Shown here: positions 50,620 through 61,098 of the stretch, piece after piece
Position numbering within the stretch: the stretch's first letter is position 1
How the letters are laid out: every line of letters begins with the position of its first letter
Assembly: GCF_036785885.1 (NCBI RefSeq)
Contig: NC_092312.1
Location: forward strand, 21,222,001-21,286,000
From: Coffea arabica
Lineage: Eukaryota > Streptophyta > Magnoliopsida > Gentianales > Rubiaceae
DNA length: 64,000 nt
Direction of reading: 5' to 3'
Position numbers and translations under genes: made by a program
Notes under the pieces: model-generated
What the model saw: the letters and a program-made list of their open reading frames with translations, nothing else
What the model was told of the DNA's origin: nothing
The model's database searches: none

Positions 50620-53600
50620 ATGGCGGAAGAAGAACAGGAGCAAGGGGAAGAAGGAATAAAAGATGGTTGTTCAATGAGTGAGCCGAGCTCGGCTGCGGCG
50701 GTGGCCAGCATTTGCCGGAAGGAAAAAAGGAAGGCGTCGAAGAAGGAGAAGAGGAAGCAGAAGAGGAAGGAGGCAGCAGAGAAGGAGCGGCAAGAAGAGG
50801 AAGCTCGACTAAACGATCCTGAGGAGCAGCTCCGTCTTCAGCTCGAAGAGGAGAGAGAGAGGGAGAGGGTAGAAAGGGAAAGGAGAGAATTCGAGGAGAG
50901 AGAACGGCTGTTCCTTGAAGCCTTGGCTCGGAAAAAAGCCCAGGAAGAAGAAGAAGAGGAGCAAAGAAGAATAATGATAGAAGAAGAACTAAAATTAAAA
51001 GAGAATCAGGTTCACTTTTTTCATTTGCCTTTGTCCGAAATGCGCTACTACATCAATCTTAGGTATTAATTTTTCATGAAGAGATACATACTGGTTGCTT
51101 ATAATGAACTCGCTAATTAGTTTGTGGAATACTTACGGTTTACCGTGAAATTTGTTTTTGATTTTGATGATTTGCGTAAAGAATATGTGTTTGAGTATCT
51201 CAAATCTGGTAAAGATGCCTCAGTTGAGGTATTAAGGTGCGCAAACCAGGTTGATCCCTTACTGGCCTTGCCGGAGGTGTAAGTGCCTCCTCTTTCCTTA
51301 CCCGTTGAATCCAGAATGAGGAAGACGGTGTAACTGTCAGAATCATTATGTCATAGGAAAAAAGAGAAAATAAATTTATTCCACACATGCTCGTATGGCG
51401 TGGTAGAATTGGTGATGGAGCTAATAAGCTCACGGACACGGAAACTTGTGATGATGAGTTTGAAGTGTTAATTTTATTCATTGCCGTGATTCTTGTTTGA
51501 TGATGTTTTTGTGCTCTTATTTGTTTTTATCTATATAAAGAACTATTTAGACCCCATGTCTTGGAAGGATTTGGCTGCGTGCTTGTGGTTTTTCTGTTTT
51601 CCAACATTGCCTGCTAGTAGCGTGATGGAAACTTTCTGGATATTTTTATCTGAAATAAGTTTGAGTCTCATAGGTAGCTAGTTATCAAACTTAACTTAAA
51701 GAATAGGTTGCATTTTTGTTACTTTGGACATGCCAAATTTTTGCCAATCCCCTTAAAAAGTTTGGAATAATAGAATAGTACTCCTTTTTTCTCTATAGAT
51801 CATATATCAAAAAGGTAATGGCAACATTTACGTGCTTATAATTTTCTTAAGTACTCTTTTTGCCGACTTATCTTTTAGATTCATGCCCTATTGCACTGTA
51901 ACTATTTGTCCTGAATTTTAGTAATACCTCAGGTTCACAATTGAATAAGAGTCCCTTATCAGGTTAGCATGTTGCAGCCTTAACATTTTTGAGAATCAGA
52001 AAATTGTCTAGCAGTTGCAATTGTGGTAAATAGTCTACTAGTTGCAATCGTTTGATGCAAGTTAAGGGTCTTATAGAAAATTCCCCCCTCCCCCTCTGTG
52101 TGCAAGATACATTTAAATGTACAATAACTCCTCTAGTGTGTCTTACACATGTATAACAGACTGAGGCAAATGGTGAAGACGAGTGGGAATATATAGAGGA
52201 GGGCCTTCCAGAAATTATTTGGCAGGGAAATGAGATAATTGTCAAGAAGAATAAAGTCAAAATGAAAAAGAAGGATGCTGAACAGAAATGGGAAGAGGTA
52301 TTGCTAACTGATTTGTCCAAATTCTACTTCCAGATTACTCCACTTTTTATGTATATATTCTTGTCCCTTGCCTCTGTGGCAACACATTTTAGACAAGGTT
52401 ATATTGCAGGATCCTGATAGACCAACATCAAATCCTCTTCCTCCGCAATCTGAAGCTTTTGCTGATTTCAAGAGTTCATCAACCGTATCAGCTCAACAGT
52501 TGTTGGAGAATGTTGCTCAGCAAATTCCAAACTTTGGGACTGAACAGGTACACTTTCTTTGTCTTTGCTCTTTGTTACTGCTTCCATTGCTCACTCCATT
52601 TTTGTCTGATTACATGATTTTTTGATATTTGTGTAGGCAAGCCTTATCTTTTGTTTACAAAATGATTTCTGTGTTAGCTCTCCTCAATTTTATTTTTTGG
52701 TGAGGAAAGTCATACCTTTTTCTCTTTTTGTTTGCTGGGTGTATGGCAGGACAAAGCCCATTGTCCATTCCACCTGAAAACAGGGGCCTGTCGCTTTGGG
52801 TCTCGATGCAGCAGAGTTCACTTTTACCCTGAAATATCTTGTACGTTGCTCATCAAGAATATGTACAATGGACCTGGCCTTGCCTGGGAGCACGACGAGG
52901 GGCTTGAGGTCTGTTAAGAAGTGACTAGTATCCTGTTCTTGTCTTTGAACTACTTAAATACTTCAACTATTGGTTATTTTGTATCTTAGCATTTTGATAG
53001 CAATTACATGTCAAACTTGTTTCTCATATTCTGAAGTCAGGAGCCTACTTTTGATGGATTGGGGCCAGATTTTTAGGCTGGCCACAGTCTTTCATTCTTT
53101 CCATGCAAAGTCAGTCATTATTATTAGTATAGTTCTGGTCAACATGTTGTTAAACTTAAATACACATAGTTATTGCTACTTGTGTCTTAGGTGTGAACAG
53201 AAACTGGAGGTTTATTCCATTTAACTTGATATTCTGGTGTAGTCTAGTAGAAAATGGAGAATGTTCCAATGGTAACTTGGCAAACTGAACACAGAGACGA
53301 TCTCTTTGTTTACGTAGGGCGACAGCAAATCTAAGTCCTTGCTAATTAATGTATGCAGAACTTTGTGTATTGCATGTTCCTTTTGGTGCATTTTGATAAT
53401 TATCTGGCAAAGTTTCTAGTGTTTGTTTTTTGTTTCTATGAAATTCCTATGAGGAGGTATACTGTGTTTTGATGTCATACGGTGTGTATGAGTTTCCTTG
53501 TGAATGGATGCTTCCTGTACTTCTTGCTGGCTGTTTAGATAACTTACTCCAGTGGGGAAAAATGTAAAATTTTGTTAGGAAAGTACTTCCAATTAATTGT

Positions 53601-56600
53601 ATTTCTGAAAAAAATAAGTTGTCTGTAACGGCATTATTTATACAAAAGGTTTTTTTTTTTATTGGTTTCATTGGAGAGACTTCTTGCCTCTATATGTTAA
53701 CAGTAGGTGTTAATGCAGCAAGTATTGGAATAATTTTCCCTTTGGACATTTTCTGTATCCATTTGAGGCTTTTTGTTTCCTATGTCAATATTCTGAATAA
53801 ATGGCAGACTTAACTTGGATGTTCTTTTCCCAAGTTTCTCTTGCTGTACTTGTATCCTGATTGCTATTCTCAAGTTTACGAGCTTTACTGGCTATGTTCT
53901 CAAAAGATGGTCAACATATTATTATTGTCCCTAGTTTATCTTATGCAGTGACCCCCTCCCCAACCCGGGTTTTGTTTAATCTTGCTTATTATAATTGCTG
54001 TGGTCTTCTGGTGATTGATTACCTTAACTTCTAAGCATTTCAGGATTTCCGTTTTCTTTTCTCCAATGGGCCCCCCTTTGGGGGGGGGGGGTTTACTATC
54101 TTTGAGTTAGAGGAGCATTTGGTTTGTCATTGTGTGTAGTTATTTGATACAGACCTTGATGTGAATTACACTATGTAGGTTGTCTTGTTGTATTCTTTAA
54201 CTCAGATTATTACAGAGGTTCTGCTCCATGTTGATGGAGGTGCATGCTCATGCCTTGCTTGGTTGGAGCTGAAAGATTTCCAATCTGTATCCTACACAAG
54301 CTTGAATTATTATTGGATGGAATTGTTGTTTGTTCAATTTGATTGGCGTCAAGTCACTGTTTCTACCTTGCTGTTGCTTTTGAATAGTAGCATGCAATTA
54401 TTCGATTGCTAGTCAAATTAATGTAGATAATGGTCCCTTAATACTGTCTCTATTTCAACTGACCAAAAAAATGATTTTAGTTTTTCTAGCTGGAGAAAAA
54501 GAATATGGAAAAAAATGGAAAGTAATGTATTCTTTAACTCTTTGTTATGCCTATATTCCACTTCTGAAGATTTAAGATTGCTGCTCTCTGCTGCTCGAGA
54601 TTGCTTAAGAACCATGTAACTTTTAGCCTATATTCTTCTTCTAAAGATTTAAGATGGTTGTGTTGTACTTATTGAGATTGCTCATGAACCATGTGATTGT
54701 TATGCATCTGTGAATTCGGTTTCTCTTAACAAATACTAGCACTTTGGGAAGCCTCAGTTTAGAGATGATCTCCTCCCAAATAAGTTTGGCTAGTTCCTAA
54801 AATGCGGCTTGAGAAAATTACAGCATTTAGAATTATGCAGACTTGTACTAGAGGAAGGGAGTTACACAATCTTGACTGTAAGTGGAAAGCATATTTTGTT
54901 GTTTGTTGAATGTCACATGTGATAAAAAAAAAAAAAAGAAGGGCTATTGCTGAAGGATTTCTTTGTATTAGGTCAAAATTCTAACTTCAGAATAGTGTAT
55001 CATTCACAAAAGTTTACAGCATTGTTGCTAGATGGATTGGGGGTTATTTCCTTTTTTTTTTTTGTTTTTGAGGGGATGGGGGGAGGGCAAAATAGGAAGT
55101 AGCAAAATTCTCTGCTCCGGGTATAGGTTGTGGAGGAGAGGTGAAAAGTATAAAGGGTCTAATTAAATATATTTACAAGAAAGGAAATTGGGTTGAGCTT
55201 TTCAGATTATCTTGTTGCCTCAAGTAAAAAGCTTTTCTAGACTAGCTTGATTCACAAATGATGAAATGTTATGATATGCATTTTATTCCCTTGCCTTTTT
55301 TTATGTGATGAAACATTGGAGATTGAACCATTTACTGTAGTATCTAACGAGAAACCACTCTTTTCTCCTGCCAACAAAATAAGAAGTACATGTGCATGTA
55401 AAAATTGATTAAATTGAGACATGCTGGGTGTGGTACTTGCTAATACCAAATATCAGGGTTAGTTATATTTTGTTTGCTCAATTTCCAACTCTCCATGTTG
55501 CATTAATTGAATGTATGGGAATTATCTCTGTAAGTATTTGACTTGTCTGTTTCTTCTTTGCACATTTGTTGTAGCAGTTCTGCCTCTTTTTTTGGGTTGT
55601 TGATACACAACCCCTAATATTGCTTTCTAATGAATCACCACTTGTTTGAAATTTAATGTGTCTTTTTAATATTCTAAATCCATGCAACATCTCGATCTAG
55701 CTTAGTTCTACATGTGTTACCAGTATGTTAAAGAAGGCTTCAAGTTCTTATCTGGTGGGGATTTACTAGCTCCACCAGAATATCAAGCAATTAAATGAAT
55801 GTGGGCTATCTTTGTGCATTATAAGGTTGTGAGTTGTTGAGTTTGTTCAGAAATTAAGATGCTTCTCTGTTCTCTTGGTTGCAATTTAAACCATCTGAGT
55901 TCACTTGTACGTGAAAGTGTATGTCAATATGTTTAGGCTCAAAGGAGTATGACTTCTTTATATCCAATGGTGAAGTAGTATTTAAGCACATGTAAAACTT
56001 GTTAAAACTCCTAATATGCTTGTAGGTGCTGACTGGAATCACTGTTTCTGTATAAATGCTGTTTTTGATGTTCATGGAAGTTGAAATATGGTTGCAAAAT
56101 CTTGTTTCAATTTTTCAATCACGTCATGCCCTGCTTTACCTTATCAGCAACAATTGTGTGACTTGTTTTTACTACTGATATTTCTCTTTATTTTTTTGGG
56201 CATTTCTTATGTTTATGCTATGAATCCCTTTTTGTACTTTTTTTTTTTTTTTGGCAGTATACTGAGGAGGAGGTTGAGCATTCTTATGAAGAATTTTATG
56301 AGGATGTGCATACAGAGTTTCTGAAATTTGGAGAAATAGTTAACTTCAAGGTATGCGTCAGCCAAAATGGAGTTTGTTCTGGTAGCCTAGGTTTTGGCAA
56401 TAATTGTGCTGTAGTTTTAGTAGTAAATCACATTGCATGAATGAAGTTCCTGATTTGTGGAATTTGGAAGAAGGGTGCAGTTTTTAATTTTTCCTCTCTA
56501 GTGCTGACATGGAAATCTTTTCCTAGATGTAGGAGTGAAATGCAGAAAAGCATTGAGATTTTGTCTTCTTTTAGATGAAATAGAGCTTGTTTTTGTTTAT

Positions 56601-59564
56601 TTATGTCCTTGAGTCCAACAACATACCTTTTGCAATATATGTAGGTTTGCAGGAATGGTTCATATCATTTGCGAGGGAATGTCTACGTACACTACCGAGA
56701 GTTGGATTCTGCAGTTCTTGCCCGCCGTTTTATCAATGGTCGTTATTTTGCTGGAAAACAGGTATTGCCTGGGGGATTTTCTTAACTAGACTAGAAAAAA
56801 TATTGGTCCATGCTTTGCAGTTGACTGATTTTCTTTTTTTATATAAAATGATGGGAGCCAACCAGAATATCATCGGTCTTCATTTGATCTTATGGTCGAA
56901 TATATTGGAGGGAGATATAAATATCTCCTTTGTCTTAGATCATTTATAAATTTTTAGGAGAAAACAGCCATCCGTATTAGTGTTTTATGTGCCAATACAT
57001 GAATACTGTGTTTCCACTCCTTACATGGTAAAATTCTCAAGCTTTCTTTTTTTCTTAGGTGAATTGTGAGTTTGTTGGTGTAACAAGATGGAAAGTTGCC
57101 ATTTGCGGAGAGTATATGAAGTCAAAGCTCAAGGTATTGCTAAATTTCTTCAGTCAATTGTATTCTGCTACACTGTTGGGGATCAAATAATATCTGAAGC
57201 AAGTGCGGAACCTTTTAGGGTATCAGTTATCATAAGACATTTCATTTATAAAGTTGTGGCATTTTCTGTAACTTGTCATCTCATGTAAGTTGTTTTCTCT
57301 GCAACTTGTCATCTCATGTAACATCTTTTCTTTTGTTAGACATGTTCTCGTGGGACTGCATGTAATTTCATTCATTGTTTCCGCAATCCTGGTGGAGATT
57401 ATGAGTGGGCTGATTGGGAGAAACCACCCCCAAAGTATTGGGTGAAAAGGATGGCTGCTTTGTTTGGTTATTCACACGAGTCTGGGTATGACAAATGGGT
57501 TGAACAAGAAACCAAAGGACAACGTAGGAACTCCAGCAAAAGTTTGACAGCTGATGAAGAAAGGTGTGTATGTTGTCGCTATAGATAGCATTTAATATTG
57601 TTATTGGGAGAGTTGAATTTGCTGTTCTCAATGGACATATAATGTTGAGTCTGTTTGGCCCACTAATCTTAAGAAACTTTTGCCTGCTGGTTGTTGTTCA
57701 CTCCCTGGTTGGTCAATTTCCATTTTTCAACTTTCACCCTTTTTTATTGTTGGAGCTATTCAAGATACACCCTGCTTCTTTTTATTTATTTTGTTGAAAT
57801 GGTATTTTCAATACACCCCCCCCCCCCCCTCCTCTTTCTCCTCCCAAAAAAAAATTTAAGGCCAGGTTGTGGAATATAGGCAGCAGAAAATGCATTCCTT
57901 GCGTTTTCTCTTTCTTTAAAGAGTGACAAAATCCATAGGCAACTAGCATGGACCAGTCTTTCACTGTTAGATTCATTCCTGGTTTTTTCTGTTTCCATAA
58001 AGAGAATGACAAAGGTCAAACGGAACAAGCATAGATCAGTCTTTCTTTGTTAAATTGCTCATAATATTTTCCATTGTATATGACTAGTGCAAGTACATGT
58101 CATCCACCTGTGCCTCTTGTTAAGCATAACCATATATGTGACCCTGTCATGACAACTGTGGCAGTTCTATCTTGTTGGGGTACGAATTTTATCTTGATAG
58201 AAATTTATTTGGTTTAGGTGTTAATTTCGAGTTTAGTTATTTGCCCTCTGACAAAGTTTGAATATGTTATCAGATACCGCTCTCGAAGATCTTTGTCTAG
58301 AGAAATAAAATCTTCAAACAGTAGTCCAAGAGATAATTACAAAGAAGACAAGTTTAGGAGGAGTAAATATAGCAAAAGGTACAGGAGTGATGACACAAAG
58401 AGGCTGGAGGTTCCTGATGAAAGAGAATATGAAGAGGAAAGACAATCCCGGAGCCATCAGCGTGGCAAGAGAAGACAATATGAGAGGGAATTCGATAGAG
58501 GTTGGTTGGATGAAGAAAAAGATGGTGATGGGTACTCTTACAGCACAAGAAACACAAGAGAAAGCTCCAGAAGCCCCTTTAGGAGAAGGTCACAATCACA
58601 TGATTGTCGAGAAATTGACAAGCGCAAAATTCCAGAAAAGATCTCAAGAAAAAATCATGCGTTATCTGGAACTGCAAATGACAGTGATTGCAATAAGGAA
58701 GTATCCACTTATACTGATTCTGGCCGGGAGTTTTCACACGAGAATAAAGACTGTATATCCCCACGAGACCTTTTGTATAGGAGGGGAGCCTCAGATAGTG
58801 ATTCCGCTGGAGACTGGTCCGATTGGATCATAGAGAGTCACCGTGTGCAAACAAGAAAATCATCAACACATGTAGATGAAGCTGCAGGATTTACTAGTGA
58901 TCTCCAGGAATCAGGGAAAAGTTTACATGACAAGTATGACGAGAATGGATCTGAACATGCTAAACCCAATCTTCACAAAGGCTGGAGACGTACTAGCTCT
59001 GGTAAAAGGAAGACCAGAGGAGACGATTATTCTGATGAGGACGAGGATAGTGACACAAGAGGCCGCCGTGAAATTGACAAAGATGATACAAGAGAACACC
59101 ACAGGCATAACCATTCGAGTAGAAAGACCAGAAAAGCTGATTATGCTGATGAGAACATTGACGAAAGAGGCCACTTGGAAACTGAAAAAGTTGATTCAAG
59201 AGAACACCACAAACACAACCGTTCTGGTAGAAAGACCAGCAAAGCTGATTACGCTGATAAGCACAATGAGGACATTGACAAAAGAGGCTGCTGGGAACCT
59301 GAAATGGTTGATACGAGAGAATACCATAAGCATAACCATTCAAGTAGAAAACCGAGAAAATGTGATTATGCTGGTGAGCATCATGAGGACATTGACAAAG
59401 GAGGCCACTGGGAACCTGAAAAACTCGATACAAAAGAGCACCATGAACGTAGAAGAAAATCTCATGGCAGGTCTGGGTCACATGATCAGAATGTTGACAA
59501 GCACTCTAGAAAGAGCAGGTCAAGCAACCAGAAAAGGAAGTCTTATTCGAGGGAGAGGGACTGA
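50620..59564 (+). CDS. RGH3: U2AF35-related CCCH zinc-finger splicing factor (RGH3/ZRSR2 type)
   Basis: Nine exons: 50620-51009, 52160-52297, 52410-52547, 52750-52908, 56258-56350, 56645-56761, 57059-57133, 57340-57563, 58274-59564 (874 aa), phases consistent. Order: a charged Glu/Lys/Arg coiled-coil-like N terminus (1-130); an [20 protein letters not shown] block; CCCH finger 1 with C227, C236, C242, H246; a U2AF-homology RRM (about 250-370) with [11 protein letters not shown] and [10 protein letters not shown]; finger 2 (C361, C372, C378, H382); then a long Arg/Ser/His/Asp-rich tail (446-874) with tandem repeats. This architecture matches plant RGH3 and human ZRSR2, which recognise 3' splice sites and are needed for U12-type intron splicing. 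Intron 4 is unusually large (3.35 kb). Reading into it hits TAA after two codons. Confidence 0.95.
59073..59440 (+). repeat. Intragenic tandem repeats in the RGH3-type RS tail
   Basis: Four imperfect units of about 83-118 bp start at ATTGAC near 59073, 59156, 59273 and 59391. Each encodes ID(K/E)-RG, then a [24 protein letters not shown] block, then YADEH. All lengths are multiples of three within the reading frame context, so the array expands the protein without frameshift. Confidence 0.85.
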
Positions 59565-60139
59565 TGAAAATTTGGACTAATCTCGAAAGGATGGCATGGT
59601 TGTTGAAACTAATGGCAAGGTGATCCATGCAAAGGAAGACGAGATTACCAGTTCATAGCCAGGCTTTGAACATCTTCAAGAGAGTATTGTCTGTGGTGCT
59701 GCGGGAAGCTCGATTTTTGGGATGAATGAAGATATTCTAAGTCCATACTACCACGTTGACCCTTCAATATAGGGCCATTGGCTTCAGAACCTCCTCTCTC
59801 TTATGCTGGTAGTGGGAGGCTTCAAGAACTTGTCAATGTAGATGTCATGCAAGCGGCCTGGCCTGTTGGTCACTAGTTTTGATGCAAAGTTTATTCTCTT
59901 CGAGTTAGAATCTGTACGGATGCTTATATCTATTTGAGCTGCTTGATCTGCGAATTCCGTCTTTCCTCTATCTTTAAAAGTTCCTATTCAACGAGTATCT
60001 CATCTCAAATTTGTGATTCTGAAAACCCCACGAATTTGTTAACTCAGATTGCCCTTTAAGAATATACACTGTAGTAACAACCAGGTTTTCTAACAATAGT
60101 AACCTTTACAAAAGTAACCTTTACAAAGAGAATAAATAA

Positions 60140-60368
60140 GGAAAGTTGGGAAATTGCCCCTCCTGGGCAGTTCGTTTGGTCACGACAGCCCCTGGAAGTC
60201 GTTGTTCAGCTCCCTCATCAGGATCGAGTCCCAGTGGTTATCATGTTTGGGGGAAGGGGCCTCTCCTCCTGGACTGGAGTGGGATTAGTAGGACCCGTAA
60301 GAATTGATCCGGACATTCTCCGTCAGACAAAAAAAAAAAAAAAAAAAAGGAGGAAAGTTGGGAAATTG
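60140..60368 (+). mobile_element. SINE with perfect 17-bp target-site duplication
   Basis: The inserted body spans 60157-60351. Identical 17-bp sequences, GGAAAGTTGGGAAATTG, lie at 60140-60156 and 60352-60368. The head has tRNA-like promoter features, including a B box GATCGAGTCCC fitting GWTCRANNC. The body ends GACATTCTCCGTCAGAC and then about 20 A, followed by GG and A. Small size, internal polymerase III promoter, poly(A) tail and target duplication identify a SINE mobilised by a LINE. The perfect duplication implies a recent insertion. Confidence 0.88.
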
Positions 60369-60531
60369 AAACCTGCGATCAGAAATGGGCATTGGTAACT
60401 TCTTGGGCTTCTTAAACAATTGTTAGTAGCATCGCTAATTGGATGCCCAAAGCTTCTGGGCTTAACGGTCTATAGAAAATATTAAGAACCAATGAGCATA
60501 GTAGTAGCTGGGTGGAGTATATGACTGAAAC

Positions 60532-60533
<2 letters not shown>

Positions 60534-60564
<31 letters not shown>
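60534..60564. repeat. CT microsatellite upstream of MTR4
   Basis: About 15 CT units about 540 bp before the MTR4 start codon. CT-rich tracts are common in plant 5' leaders and core promoters. Confidence 0.9.
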
Positions 60565-60567
<3 letters not shown>

Positions 60568-61098
60568 TCCCGCGAAAACAAAAGGGGAGAATTTTTACAA
60601 ACACCTCGCAGGCATCTGGAGGAGGACAGGACCCTCCTCCTCTGCGCCGCCATCGGCCATAACCGCCTGAAATACGCTTCCAACTGTTATTAATTACTAC
60701 TACCAGCAAGCAGTAATCCCACAGAAGCTTTCATTCAAGTCTATTAAAGCTTGAGATATTTTGAGGGAGTCGCAACAAGCAACTGAGCTTAGCAGAAACC
60801 ATACAGGAACAGTAAAATAAAAACTCCAACTCAAATTACTTCAAGCTAGGGAATTTTCACAAGGTCTATCATCATCCTGTTTTGGATATTTTCTTTCCTG
60901 AAACTAACTTTCGTGTCTACTCTGCCTTGTTTCATTACTTTTCTGCTGTATGAATATGTTCTCTTCAATTTTTCGTGCAAGAAGAAATACACTTATTTCG
61001 TTTTATGCATTTCCCGGAATTTATTTGTGAATATTTTTTTTCTGGACTGTTTTCAGCTGATTGCGTTTGAATTGTTTACTTGGGCTTTGGGAGCAGAG

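Larger units (their letters stand above)
59565..61098. other. Intergenic region between the RGH3-type and MTR4 genes
   Basis: It contains the RGH3-type 3' untranslated region, a SINE, a CT microsatellite and the MTR4 5' leader. A TTTTCAG at 61050-61056 could end an MTR4 leader intron. No further coding region is supported. Confidence 0.5.

Noticed and set aside
51440..51500. Possible C/D-box snoRNA in RGH3-type intron 1
   Set aside because: TGATGATGA resembles a C box, but there is no properly placed CTGA D box or terminal stem.
58876..59580. Long overlapping open frame in another phase of the RGH3-type last exon
   Set aside because: It shadows the Arg/Ser/His-rich coding repeat. Low stop-codon frequency there follows from the repeat composition, and the main frame has the correct splice phase and domain continuity.
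60157..60260. Possible tRNA gene
   Set aside because: The B box and A box-like region belong to a SINE head. There is no foldable cloverleaf, and a poly(A) tail with target duplication follows.
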